From NCBI RefSeq assembly GCF_014805685.1, contig NC_060892.1, forward strand, positions 8,241,990 to 8,305,989: 64,000 bases of DNA. The letters are read 5' to 3'. Positions within the stretch are counted from its first letter, which is position 1. Each line of letters begins with the position of its first letter. The notes under the pieces were generated by a model. It did no database searches and was not told the origin of the DNA. It worked only from the letters and a program-made list of their open reading frames with translations. A program made the translations under genes and the position numbers. Positions 32,096 through 43,743 of this stretch are shown in pieces. The DNA comes from Silurus meridionalis (taxonomy: Eukaryota > Chordata > Actinopteri > Siluriformes > Siluridae).

Positions 32096-34435
32096 TGCTC
32101 GCTGATGGAACATGACAAGCTTTAACAGCACACTGGCTCCTGAACACTGTTCTTTTTTTCCAATCCAAGCACATGTGGAACAAATCTGAAGTGGAAGAAC
32201 TCCAGGACTTAAATGAGGAGAGAGTGCCATTTTTTGGGACATGGCCGAGTTTAAGTGGATGCTCGATGGAATTTGGACTAAGGGGCCTCTATCTGGGCTG
32301 AAGGAAGTTCTGGGTGTGTATTAGCAATTCACCACTGTCAAAGAAAAACAAGACAAATTTAGCTCTTTCCTCTCATCATTATATAAAGTTCATTAACGGC
32401 ACCGTTTGTGGAATAATTTATAAATAAAAAAATGTGTTTTGCTCTATATTTAATCATCGGGATGCCAAGCAGAGAATATCGGACCATTCACATGTGTGAA
32501 GGGAAGCTAAAATAGGTACAGCTGAAGTGTACATAAGGGATGCTTACAGTAGATGAAAATCGAAATGTATTTTAAGTGTAACACTTTATTTGACCTAAAT
32601 ATTGACTTCATAACACATATATAAGCAGTGGATGGCATGATTGATAGAATGCCTGAGAACAAGAGAACAACAACTTTTGGCATTATTGGTAAAAATATGC
32701 AGTCACCAAAAAATACATTTAAAAGAATAAGTAATGCATTTTTATGCAATAAAAAATTAATAAATGTAAGCCCTATCATAATAGTAGTTGCACACAAACA
32801 CTAGGCAGCCTCCATTTCACTATTAACTTCTCTTAAAAGTAGAATAACTGCCACCCTTTCAAAGGAGGCGGTCTGTATACATTTAATTCCATAAAACACA
32901 ATAGACTTTGCTCGTACAGGCATGGAAAATATTCCATTACCATCCAAAGTGCATTATTCTTTTCTTTTTAAGGCTTATAGATCCTCCATATATACTGCGT
33001 TTTACCACAGCAATTTTCCTCAAGATTCTAGAGAGACAGGGACTGTTGATTTAGGCTGCCCGAACTGCACATCCTACATCGAACTGCGAATAAGTGTGAA
33101 TAAGTGTTTAGTCTTAAAGCTCAGTGGGTCATAAGTTTTAGAAATTTGCTTTGCATTTAAAAACCCATGCAATGAAGTGCAAATACACTGTATAGACAAA
33201 TATTTGTGAACACAATTTGTGAGATTTGTATGCATTTCTTTGAGCATCTAATTCCACATTTAGTCCCTATTTGCTCTTATAATAATCTCCACTCCCCTGG
33301 GAAGATGTTCCACTAGGTTTTGGAGTGTGCTTATGGAGATTTGTGCCTATTCAGCAACATAGGTGTTAGTAGGCAGGCACTGATGTAGGGTGGGGAGATC
33401 CAGGGTGCAGTCAATTCATTCCAAAGGTATTCAATAGGGTTGAGATCAGAGCTCTATAGCAGGCCACTCAAGATCTTCCACTCCAACCCCGTAAACCTTA
33501 GGGCTCAATTTGTGCACAGGGGCATTGCCATGCTGGGACTGGTCTGAATCTCCTAGTTCTGATGAAGGTAAATATTCAATTCTACTGTATCTAAAGACAT
33601 CCTATACAGTTATGTGCCTCTAAATTTGTGGTACCAGTTTGGCGAGAAACCACATGTGTCTGGAAAAGGCAGGTGTACCAATATTTTTAGCCAAATTGTG
33701 TATATAGTGGTACTGAAAGCCTTTATAATCAGTTTTCAAATAGTAAGATTCTGAAGCTTTTAGCCAGAAAAGTGTACAAAAGTTGAAAACACTGTTGCCC
33801 ATAGTAAACATCTAAAACTGAGACCATATAACCACAGTCTCTTATTTTTCACACAATCAGGCATATATGCAACATTACCGGTTTATAACTAGTCATGACT
33901 GTTTCTAAAACACTATTTTTTGCTTATTCATGTGTTATGAAGACATTATGTAGATCACTTTAATGTATGAAGGACTGAAATGTCACAAGAGCACACTTGA
34001 GTCTCCAGTTGCTATGTCTTTCTTTACGTGTGTGTGTGTGTGTGTGTTCGTGTTCAACCAAATGTGCTGCATTGTAAATGAATTCCTGTACAGACTGTGT
34101 TTTTTTAAGTGCAATATTGTACATTGAGTGTAGAGATTCGGGACTTATTTTCTTACCTGCTAGTGTAGTTTACATCATAATCCGTATTTAAGACTACAGA
34201 AAAACCTTATCATTTATTCCCATGGATAATTCATAAGTCGGCTACCGTGTCCTTCTGTACTTAAAAGCATGCAACGGTTTGAAACGTTTGAATAGATACA
34301 AAAACCATGTACAGATATACAGCAGTATTTGGCTACTGACGTGTGTCGTGTTTGGGATGGTGAGAGTTTTGAAAGGGGACTGTCTGGAAATCCTTAACAC
34401 CTTTCTGTGTTATAGCATACAATAACAATAAAAAC
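32096..34435 (+). other. adamtsl3: adamtsl3 3' untranslated region, with two candidate poly(A) signals
   Basis: AATAAA occurs at 32423-32428, giving a 3' UTR of about 350 nt, and again at 34427-34432, giving about 2.3 kb. The longer form would include a Tc1-derived repeat (33185-33710). Which site is used cannot be told from sequence. Confidence 0.5.
33185..33710 (-). mobile_element. Tc1-derived non-autonomous repeat, family A
   Basis: It runs from 'CACTGTATAGACAAATATTTG' to 'AATTGTGTATATAGTGG', so the ends are roughly inverted. The body ('GGGTTGAGATCAGAGCTC', 'GGGGCATTGCCATGCTGG') matches 19655 and 58118 copies. Confidence 0.65.
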
Positions 34436-34599
34436 ATTTTTGAGAAAGAGCATCATTTCATTTATTATTATATTTATTCTTCATTTGGCACAAATAACAT
34501 TTCTTCAGATTTAGATGATTAGCATTAGTACAATGCCACAAGAAAGGCAGACAAATGAAGCTGAAATATATCAGTTGGTAAAATATTATATTTGTACAT

Positions 34600-35105
34600 A
34601 CACTATATAGGACACCAGAGCACTTGTATGTGATGTGTGGAATGTGGAGATTCAAACCTGGAGGCCTGGGGTGCAGTCAGCATTCCAATTCATCCCAATC
34701 TTCAGTACGGTTGAGATCTTCCACTACAATCCCTGTAAACCAGGGGTGTATATACTTGTCCACAAAGGGCCAGTGTGGGTGCAGGTTTTCATTCCAACCA
34801 ATCAAGTGCCACACATGATAGTCATTGAAAGTGAAAATCATGCGATTTAAACAGGTAGAATTTGGTGTGGACTTGCTTGGGTTAATGAAAACCTGCACCC
34901 ACACTGGTGTGAAGAAGATTAAACATCCCTTCTGTACATCAGATCTTCATGGAGCTGGCTTTGTGCACATTGTCATGTTTGGGTCTCCTAGTTCAAGTGA
35001 AGGGAAAATGTATTGCTACCACATAAAAAGATGCCAGAAAATTGTGTTACTTTGTAATTACAGTTTCAGAAAGTCAAATGTCCCAATACTTTTATACATA
35101 TAGTA
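34600..35105 (-). mobile_element. Tc1-derived repeat, family A, with a nested palindromic element
   Basis: The outer ends are 'ACACTATATAGGACACC' and 'CTTTTATACATATAGT'. The family A body ('GTTGAGATCTTCCACTACAATCC') is interrupted at about 34741 by another repeat and resumes at about 34930. Confidence 0.55.
34741..34910. mobile_element. Nested palindromic repeat, hAT-like
   Basis: CCAGTGTGGGTGCAGGTTTT (34770-34789) is inverted as AAAACCTGCACCCACACTGG (34889-34908). That gives two 20-base arms around about 100 bases. The left side begins CAGGGGTGTATATACTTG, resembling a hAT terminus. The mate of that outer end is missing. Confidence 0.55.
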
Positions 35106-36279
35106 TTTAATTTTTGCACTTAACTAAAAAGTAAAGGTTGCTCACAGCTTTTAGTTCAGGATTGTGCACACTGCATATCTAAATCATGATACTCCTCCAG
35201 CATCACGTTGTTTTGCTGTCTTGAGGCCCAGGCAGATGTAAATAAATTATTTATTAACAATCCTGATCAGCGGGCAAACTTGTGGTCCAAAACAGATGGG
35301 GAGAATTCAATGTTGAGCAAAAAGACAAAAAAGAAAAAAAAAAAATGGACAAATATTTTGTGCAATAACAAAAACCTAGCAATAAAAGTCCAATAAGCAG
35401 GTAAGTGAGATTGAAATTTGGGTTTTGGGGTGGATTGATTGTGTGATAAATTATTATCTACAGTATGAATATGAGCAAACCGAAGTTCCAAAGTCAAACT
35501 ACAGTAGTACCATGTACAAGGTGTGGTTTTGAAGGTTAATTGTACAACCCTATATCTAAAAAACTTGGCATGCTGTACAAAATGTAAATAAGAAAAAAAT
35601 GCAATGATTTGCAATCCTCATAAATCCATATTCTATTCACAAAAAAAATAAAAAATCAAACATGACGTTTTTAAACAGAATATATACGATTAAAAAATAA
35701 GGACGTTTTGAATTTGATGGCTGCAATACATCTTCCATAGGCACTAATGCACTACAATACCACCAGAGATGCAGCTTTTTAAATGAGCACTGATAAGTCA
35801 GATGGTCCCTCTCCTCTTTAGTCCTGAAGATTTTGTGGTACGTATGTTTGCACACTGTTGTACTGGAAATGATTGGAGTCTCCATTTTAATAGATGCCAA
35901 TGTTAACTCTATTCATAACTCGACATTGGAAACCAAACACTGCTTTTATCCTACATTTTATCCTAATTTTAAAATACATACCAGGAGGGGTTTTATACTG
36001 TAGACTAAATATAAAGAACATTGTAATTTTCATATAAAGTGATTTATCAACAGAATGGCATATTGAATATGTTAGTTTTAAACACAGATTTTCATTTTTC
36101 ATGCCAACATTGTAGGTCTGAAATGTTTGTCATACTTCTCTGGGTTTAAACACACTTTGTTCTTCTCATGCCACATTAAAACTAAGACTTGCATTGTGGA
36201 TAATGACTGTATGCTGATTTATGTTTTTATATATGAGATTTTCTTTTGTTGAAACTCTTAACACATCACAAACACTGCT
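35106..36279. other. Between adamtsl3 and saxo2, nothing recognised
   Basis: This is tail-to-tail intergenic sequence and would include the saxo2 3' untranslated region on the minus strand. No clear AATAAA for saxo2 was located. Open frames here are short and featureless. Confidence 0.4.
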
Positions 36280-36343
36280 TTAGAAGCCTGCATTTCTGGC
36301 ACTTGTGGACTTCTGCTCCTGGGAGCTCAGTTCACGGAACAAC
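36280..36343 (-). CDS. saxo2: saxo2 exon 5: C-terminal tail and stop
   Basis: The minus-strand acceptor is CTGTTTATCCAG. With the two bases carried over from exon 4 it encodes 'RLFRELSSQEQKSTSARNA', then GF and TAA. It is too short to stand out as an ORF and was found by phase and splice site. Confidence 0.85.
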
Positions 36344-39300
36344 CTGGATAAACAGACAGATAGTTAATGTTATAAATATAATCAGATAAATAAATGTAAA
36401 TGAAACAATGAAAAACAAACAGCTTTTTTGTATTATGCATAAGGTTTGCAACAAGGGATAATACCTAAGAAAAGAAGCTACATATAAGTAACACTGGAAA
36501 ATTATAGGAAAGGAAATTCAAGAAGGTGTCAAGCTGCCTAATTATTTTTATTTTTTCTCTCAAAAGTGTCAAAGTGTTGTCTTTGTCATACACTACTGTG
36601 AATTGCCAATGGTTACTATTTTAAATGTACTAATGGAAGACACATCTTGCGTTACTCTTAACTGTTCAGTGGTTAAAGTAAAAACACAAAATAATAATAC
36701 TACATTACAGCAATAATAATTTATAGCACTTTGGATACTTAAATACATTTGATGTTTCACTTGAGTAAAAGTGCAGAAGTATTTGCCTTCAAATTTACTT
36801 AAGTATCCAAAGTGCTATTATTTTTGTCACTAGGCATTTGCTTAATTAACTCTTTAATTAACTAGCTTATGTGAAAAACACTCTTTACACAGCAATCTAT
36901 TAATAGAATGATGTTAATGACTAAAACACTAATTATTATATATTACCATTTTTATGAGCTGCCCCCAAAAATCGTCTAAATAAGGCCACGCGTGTTGTGG
37001 AAAGTTCGGGTCATGAGTTCCTTCCATTATTTATTTCTCTCTAAATGTTCTGCATGTTACATGTAGAGCTGCTGCTATCGTTTATTTTAGTAATCGAGTA
37101 TTTTAACGATTATTAAATCGATTCATTGGTTCATCGATTCGGATAAGATGTACTTTTCTTTATTAAAGAGTGATACTAAATGAGAGAAAGACGGGTCTCT
37201 TAAAATGAAGTTTTTTCTTTTTAGAAAAATTTACATTTTAATTGCTTAAATAAAGAACATCGGTGAAAACTAAACCCATTTAGTGCATTTAATTGGCACA
37301 TTATATTAAAATACAAATACAGTTGCGTTTAAAAATACCCTCCGCAGTGGCCACGTAAAGAAAGTAATGGGAATCTATTCGTTTAATAAAACTGAGCATT
37401 ATTCTCCCTCCCTCATGTATTTATTTATCGAATCCCGCACCGTATCGCGATGTGGTTTTCGTGTCTCCGCTGCTTGAAATTTTCCACGCACCAAATCCGT
37501 GTGTTTATCGGCAACTTTAAAAAAACGGCTCCACTACCTGCTCTACACGCCCACTGCCCAGAGACCTTATAAACATGCTGTTTATAAATAAACATATACA
37601 AATCTATTTCAGTTTACTTTAAAAACCGTAACCGCACTGTACAGTGTTTTCTTTAGGTTTTAGTTTAAAATTATGGCAAACTTTGGATACATTCTTGCGT
37701 TTTTTGGCCTGAATCATCTCCTCGCCCCTCGCTGTTTTCTCCCCGTTCCTCCCTTTTTCGTTCTGCAGCATCTTCTGTGTCACCTGTCCAGAGCTCCAAA
37801 GTTTAGGTGGTGGTGAGTCAGCAATAATTGTCCATGGGAAACACAGTGCGCTGTGTTTAGTTAAATGGACAAATGATGCATTTTGCCTAAAGCAATTTGC
37901 CATGATTTGCTATCACTTGTGCTATAGCAGCTATAAACACGCCCCCATTCTCTAACCAGCATCTCTTGTCCTCTCTTTCTTTAAGTTAAAAACAAACAAA
38001 CAAAAACAAAAAAACCTCTCTAATATTGGAGACTCCTAACATATACAGTATACTTATGGACGACAGTATTGGGACACCTGACCCGACCTAATCAGTCTGT
38101 TACTACAGAACTGGAGGCACACAATTGTTTTTCCATTCACTTGAAATAGGAAACCCAAACCTGTTTCAGCATGACAGCGCCTCTGCGCACAAAGCCAGCT
38201 TCATACAGAAGCTCTGACCTCAACCCCACTAAACACCCTTGGGATGAACTGGAACGCTAATGCACCCCAGGCCTCATCACCCTACATCAGTATCTGACTT
38301 TACTAACAGCCCTGTGGCTGAATAATCACAAATATCCACAAACACACTGGAAATTTACTAGGGAATCTTCTTAAAAGAATGGAGGTTATTATAACAGCAA
38401 ATGGAGAATACATGTGGAATGGAATGTTCAAAACACACATATGAATCTTATAGTCAGATGTCCACAAACTTTTGTCTATATAGCGAATGCCGACTGTCAC
38501 ATTACAGAAAGAAAATATATTTTTTTCCAGAATGTATTATTTTGCCTATGTAGAGTGTCCACATGAGTTATTATATTTGAAATAGCGCATTAATATAAAT
38601 CATTCGTATTACAATTACCACTACTGTGAGAACATGGTGATAATTAGTCAACACCTTCTGAGCAATTGGATTTGAAAATGTGTGTCATGGTATAATGTAA
38701 ATGTAATCAGGGTTTTTGCAGGTTTCACACCGACTTTTTAAAACCTTTAGGAATGAAATGTAAGACCTATATCACAACATCAAAAACACACACAAACTTC
38801 TTGTTAGCTGCTTCTAGTTTTTCTTTCGGCTGCTCCCATTAGGGGTCGCCACAGCGGATAATCCGTCTCCACACCCCCCTGTCCTCTACATCTGCCTCTT
38901 TTACACCAACCACCTGCATGTCTTCCCTCACCACATCCATAAACCTCCTCCTTGGTCTTCCTCTTTTCCTCCTTCCTGGTGGCTCCATCCTCAGCATTCT
39001 CCTACCAATATAACTCATGTCCCTCCTCTGCACATGTCCAAACCATCCCAATCTCACCTCCCTCAACTTGTCACCAAAACGTCCTACATGCGCTGTCCCT
39101 CTAATAAACTCATTTCTAATCCTGTCCATCGTCGTCACTCCCAACGAAAACCTCAACATTTTCAGCTCTGCTGCCTCCAGCTCCACCTCCTGTCTTTTAC
39201 TCAATGCCACTGTCTCTAAACCATACAACATCGCAGGTCTCACCTACTGACCTTAAACGAGCACTAAATACATTTTTTTTAAGCCAGGTATCTATAAACT

Positions 39301-39682
39301 TGCACTTCCCCAAAGCTGAAAATAAAATCTGTTTAATGTTTGTGGTGAAATCCATGAGAGATTTGAGCCAATAACAGAAAGCCGATTGGCTGTTGCATGT
39401 TGGACTTACTTGTAGGTGCAATACAGCGAATTATATTTTTAGTAGTAAAAGAAAGATAGCAAACTATACCACCACGAAAACGAACAGAAACCTTCTAAAG
39501 TAATGCGGAAGCATTTCAATGAGCATTAGAGGTAGCGTTACATGGATATTGGAAAATTAAGATTTAAAATGATTTAGGACCTAAAACAGCGAATGTAAGG
39601 CCTAAAATTGGTTTTAAATATAATTTTCTTTTTTTTACTTTTTTAAAATTCCGTTAAAACCCTGCATAGTAATAATATGATG

Positions 39683-39745
<63 letters not shown>

Positions 39746-41328
39746 GAAAATTAACCTGTGACCTCTGTCGTCAACCTTCTCGAAGACAAACCCTGGCATT
39801 GGATCCATGCTCGCTGGACACATGCTGATCTTTTTAGGTGTGAACTGGGTGCGGTATGTGGTTTCTTCATCCATTGGTACTTTGCTGCACTGTGGTGCAG
39901 GGAGCGGCTTGCAGCTGACAGTAGGCTGCAGTTGGTGCTGGATGTAGTGCGATTTAAATGTGCTCACATCCTCCATCTTCCCACTGGGTAACTGGATTGC
40001 CGAGGGTTGGCGGATCGTTTCTTGACGCTCGCCTTTCCAGGCTTTAAAATCTTCCTTCGTAGTAGTGGTGCCTTCAAAAGGATGAGAAGAACAAACTGGC
40101 CTGTAGGGCGGCCTGGCGGGAATGAATGGCTGGATTTGGTGTTTTAGGAAGTTTGTGCCGGTTGTAGTCCTGAGATCCATTCGCTCCGTAGGACTCTTGT
40201 ACTCTGGTGTTTTGTGCACCTGTATGGGAGTCACGGGCCACGGCAGAAAGCGATCTCGGAACTCAGTGCTACTCTGGAATGGTGTATCCTGAGATATTGC
40301 CACATGCTCTGGTTTGCAGCTCTTTGGCATTTGGCCTGGCAGTCCTTGGTAGTCGTGCCGGTGTGATGTGAAGTTTTGGAAAGGCTGGTCACTGGGTTTG
40401 AACTCATGAGGAGCCTTGACGAAATGCACATTCAGTGGGTGAGGGATGTAATGCAGCTGATTACTGGTCACTCCTTCAAAAGGAACATCAGACAACTTAG
40501 GGATATTGGAAGGCTTGAAGCTCTCACATGGAACAAGACCTAGTGGGATAAACTCGTCATGGTATGTTGTGGTATTTTGGTACTTCGCAGTTGGGATAGG
40601 GAAGGACATTTTAGGTGTGTGGGGCTCCTGCCTGGTAATCGCCCACTGACGAAAATGGTCTGCAAAAAAAAAAAAAAAAGAAAATTATAGTTTTGCTGAT
40701 TGTTGGTCATTGGTGTGATTACAAATAAAAGAGCTAAATGCTGGTACTGTATTAATAATTGTTCTATCACCCATTACCAAATAAAAATACATGCACTATT
40801 TTTGAAATACCTATTTATCATTATCTGTTATATTTTCTAATATCTTCTCTTATTTTCTTCCATATATTAAATTCTGAGCGATCAATTAGGTTGTATTCTG
40901 TATATATCATTTGCATGTTTAATGATTTTGTAACCTGTTTCATGTAACTGTTATCACACTCATTTTTAATATTCCAAATATCTGTTTCAGTGTTTGGGTT
41001 TTGTGGGCATTACTATTCTTTCTTTTTTTTTTTTTTTTTTTTTTATTCCATATAAAACCTACTACTATGACCCCCAAAACACACAGAAAAAACCTCATGT
41101 ATTTATTTAAAACGTGAGTTTATTTACTTATTTTTTTATATCTGAGTAAAGAAAGGACGTCGTCAATAAATGTGTTGCGTTGACGATTGAAAATGTTGCC
41201 TGTTTTATATTTATTTTTTTATTTATTTACATTTTGAATAAAAATGGTCACAGAAATGCATGCCGCATTAATAAAATCAGTGCCATTACCATGTTATCAA
41301 CGCATTAATTTCAACAGCCCTGTTTTTA

Positions 41329-41402
<74 letters not shown>

Positions 41403-41498
41403 TGTTTTTTGATCTGCATATTTGATTTGGCACGTTTTACGCTGGATGCCCTTCCTAGACCAGCACTAAGAGTGCACTGGCTTGTGCAACCCTAATGG

Positions 41499-41578
<80 letters not shown>

Positions 41579-43627
41579 GCCATTCAGAGTTTGAACCAGG
41601 AAACACCCAGGATCTAGAACTGGTCCACTCTCTCCATCGTCACACTTTTTCTCTGCACATATTTTTCTTTTCGCACTACGACACTTTAATCTCTGGACTG
41701 TCACTTTAACTTTGGACTTGCACAGCACAGTGCACTTTATACTTTATACCACATCATACCGCACACGGACACTTTACGTACAATGGACAACAAGGACAAT
41801 CACATCAACAACCTTAAATTTTTACTGTTTACTGTCATAAGCATTTTTTTTCTCAGATCTATCTGTTCTTCATTCTACTTCTCCTCCTCCGTATCTATTC
41901 GTTACTAATAAAAGTTCCCATTTAACACTTATTAGCACTACTAATACTCCTGTATTACCTTTATAAGTTGGTAGTGTGTCCGCCTTCACATCAGTACCTC
42001 GTTTCCTCTCCTTTGGGCGAAATGGTAAAACAGGCTGAAGCTGATATGGACCAAACTCCTGCTTATATGTGCTGCCAAAGTCAATCACTCCTGGGCTAGG
42101 TTGGTATTTTGGCCTTTTTATTTCAGGTCGTGGGCTCACTTCATATGGAATGAAATGGGACCTGGTGCATGGCATGAAGAAACGAAATGGGGACAGGAAC
42201 AGTGATGCAAACAAAGGAATTTCAAATAGATTTAAATCTGATATTGAGAAATTGATTAAATGTACAGTGCTTTGCAAAAGTCTGATTCAACCTATGATTT
42301 TATATACAGTTTGTTGTACTAATTCTTTTGTTTGCTGGCTGTAGAGATTTTGTTGATAGTAGACAAGAAACAGGTAAAGTCAAATAAAGGCTGAATGCTT
42401 GATAATAAAGAATTATTCTGATTATTAATTAAACTTCATTATTTTTAAAGACATGACTAGTACTGCACTAGTACTGCACATGTCTCATTTATTTATATGT
42501 ATTTATAAATAATTTAAAAAAATGTTTTGTTTACCTAAATGTGGTGGTTCCCTCCATCGGTCCATAGTTACACTTTATTTCCGGTTTGGGCTTAAGAATC
42601 TTGGGTGGATGACAGTTTTTGTAGGTTGGGTATTTTTCATTATACTCACTCACTGCCCAGCCCTGGTTGCCCTTGGTGAAGAGTGCCGTGGGCAGATGTT
42701 TGCAACGGTGGCGTCTACAGACAGATCAAGAAAAATTGAAAAAATGCTTTATATTCTTTAAATTCAACACTGTTTTTGTATTTACAGTAGTTCGAATCAC
42801 TTCTGATCAATTCGCATCAATTCAGATCGTTCTATAAAGGCACTGTCGAAGTCTGGATTCTGATTGGTCAGGAAGTTGCTCTAACGTTCATAAGCAAACC
42901 ACAGATTTATATGACTTGTATAATGTGTGGGGGATGTTTCATATAAACATAGACTTATAATAGGTGCTCAATTTGTTCATTCTGTTGAAATCTTTTTGGT
43001 CAGGGAGTGTTGGTTCTACTGGTTGAACTACAGATTTATATGACTTGTAAGGTGGATGTTCTATAATAATGAAGATAGAATAAATGCTCAATATGTTATA
43101 ATGGAATATGTATAAATGTTGATATAGTACAGTTTTTCGGTCGAGAGATTTTTTACATAACAAATCTGGCATATATAAATTTTTTTATACATACAGTAAA
43201 GAGGCCAAAAGCTTGGAAACACCTAGAATTTATAAACATGCATATGAACGATAGGATCAGACATGTGTCTCTCAAAAAACACAAAATACTGGGTGTTTCT
43301 TAACTTGGTAAGTTTTATAAGAGGCATTGGAAAGTATTTCAGCTTTATTCAATCCACTTACACCAAAAGGTTGATTGCTTCATAGTTTGAACCATAAACA
43401 TTTCCCTGATGCTGACCGATTAGACAGTTTATAGCGTTTGACAGATAACGCCAGTCTCTGGTCTAATCTACATTATTTATAAGCTAACTAATAAATATCT
43501 GCATTATTTATAAAAGTTACAGAAAAGCAAAACTCTGATCTCAAACACTTATTAGGCAGTATAGGCAGAGAAACAGAGTCAGTTCTTACCCACATTCGCA
43601 GATTTCACACAAACATAGCCGTTTCAT
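36280..43627 (-). CDS. saxo2: SAXO-family stabiliser of axonemal microtubules, complete, 462 aa
   Basis: Five exons on the minus strand: 43627-43590, 42714-42535, 42161-41959, 40659-39756 and 36343-36280. The total is 1389 nt including TAA, and all phases agree. The N-terminus is the family's cysteine cluster ('MKRLCLCEICECGRHRC'). The body is a tandem array of Mn-type repeats, for example 'STYKQEFGPYQLQPV', 'TTYHDEFIPLGLV', 'STEFRDRFLPWPV', 'TTTKEDFKAW' and 'TTYRTQFTPKKIS'. In this family the repeats bind and stabilise microtubules of cilia and centrioles. The end is 'GFVFEKVDDRGHRLFREL' and a short tail. I call saxo2 (fam154b) rather than saxo1 because efl1 is the neighbour. No break was found. 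Confidence 0.92.
36344..38039 (-). other. saxo2 last intron, partly repeat-derived
   Basis: A repeat shared with 7305-7400 lies at 36750-36830. From about 37063 the text 'GTAATCGAGTATTTTAACG' and 'CGATTATTAAATCGATTC' resembles a common fish hAT terminus, but no mate was found. A 94-codon minus-strand frame at 37619-37903 has no recognised domain. Confidence 0.4.
38040..38490. mobile_element. Tc1-derived non-autonomous repeat, family A
   Basis: It begins 'TATACTTATGGACGACAGTA' and 'TTGGGACACCTGACC' and ends 'ACAAACTTTTGTCTATATAG', approximately inverted. 'GACCTCAACCCCACTAAACA' is the decayed DDE-domain wording shared with the copy at 2697. Confidence 0.65.
38819..39246 (-). mobile_element. 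3' fragment of the RTE-type LINE
   Basis: On the minus strand it encodes '[19 protein letters not shown]' through '[18 protein letters not shown]', then 'WRRIIRCGDP', nearly identical to the end of the LINE at 12374-14935. It then reads into the same 3' end (CGCTGTGGCGACCCCTAATG). It is 5'-truncated at 39246 and inserted in the last saxo2 intron, in the saxo2 sense. Confidence 0.85.
39682..39743. repeat. (AAT)n microsatellite
   Basis: About 20 ATA/AAT units begin 12 bases from the saxo2 exon 4 donor. Frames extended through it produce an artefactual poly-tyrosine tail. Confidence 0.95.
39756..40659 (-). CDS. saxo2: saxo2 exon 4: main Mn-repeat exon
   Basis: The acceptor is a long T-run followed by GCAG (40660-40676 on the plus strand) and the donor is CACAG/GTTAAT. 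The 904-nt exon encodes about 300 residues, starting 'HFRQWAITRQEPHTPKMSF' and holding most of the repeats. The methionine at 40609 is internal, not the start, because the frame continues upstream across the splice. Confidence 0.93.
40662..41084 (-). other. saxo2 intron 3, nothing recognised
   Basis: AT-rich, with a T-run at 41022-41043. Confidence 0.4.
41085..41325 (-). mobile_element. hAT-like fragment, family B
   Basis: On the minus strand it starts CAGGGCTGTTGAAATTAATG, the terminus also seen at 60404. It shares the GACGTCCTT...GTAAA-type wording (reversed) with 45640-45680. It is 3'-truncated. Confidence 0.45.
41333..41400. repeat. (TA)n microsatellite
   Basis: About 34 TA units. Confidence 0.97.
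41418..41501 (-). mobile_element. SINE fragment, tRNA-Glu-headed family
   Basis: The complement of GATTTGGCACGTTTTACGC and TGGATGCCCTTCCT is the internal body of the SINE at 54620-54826 ('GGAAGGGCATCCAGCG', 'GTGCCAAATC'). It sits between two TA repeats. Confidence 0.55.
41502..41574. repeat. (TA)n microsatellite
   Basis: About 36 TA units. Confidence 0.97.
41959..42161 (-). CDS. saxo2: saxo2 exon 3
   Basis: The acceptor is CATGCCATGCACCAG and the donor is TATAAAG/GTAATA. It encodes 'SHFIPYEVSPRPEIKRPKY', 'STYKQEFGPYQLQPVLPF' and 'DTLPTYK', so at least two Mn-type repeats. Length 203 nt, phase 2 in and phase 1 out. Confidence 0.93.
42535..42714 (-). CDS. saxo2: saxo2 exon 2
   Basis: The acceptor is GATCTGTCTGTAG and the donor is CATTTAG/GTAAAC. 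It encodes 'RHRCKHLPTALFTKGNQ', 'VSEYNEKYPTYKNCHPPK' and 'YGPMEGTTTF'. It carries the last cysteine of the N-terminal cluster and the first repeat. 180 nt. Confidence 0.93.
43590..43627 (-). CDS. saxo2: saxo2 exon 1 with start codon
   Basis: The ATG is at 43627-43625, followed by 'KRLCLCEICEC' and the donor TGTGG/GTAAGA. Only 38 nt are coding. An upstream ATG (43637-43635) lies in another frame and opens a ten-codon frame that overlaps this start. The main ATG is chosen because it gives the conserved cysteine-rich N-terminus. Confidence 0.88.
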
Positions 43628-43704
43628 GACTGTTCATGAGTCGTTAAAACAAAATCGACTTAAAATCGGATCAGGTTTGTATCCGATTGACGTGCCGCGC
43701 GCCC

Positions 43705-43743
43705 TGGCAACCTCTTATACGCTGCACGCGTTGCCATGGCAAC
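43705..43743 (-). promoter_or_regulatory. Perfect palindromic X-box (RFX site) upstream of saxo2, plus a half-site
   Basis: GTTGCCATGGCAAC at 43730-43743 is an exact palindrome matching the RFX X-box consensus (GTNRCC, short spacer, RGYAAC). A second half-site TGGCAAC is at 43705-43711. The full site is about 103 bases upstream of the saxo2 ATG, in a CpG-richer patch (43690-43765). RFX factors drive many ciliary genes, which fits a ciliary microtubule protein. Confidence 0.75.

Noticed and set aside
37619..37903. 94-codon minus-strand ORF in the last saxo2 intron
   Set aside because: No recognised domain and no splice support. It may be a scrap of a hAT element, but this cannot be shown.
40540..40770. 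Alternative minus-strand frame at the start of saxo2 exon 4
   Set aside because: It crosses the acceptor into the intron T-run and does not match the repeat-bearing frame.
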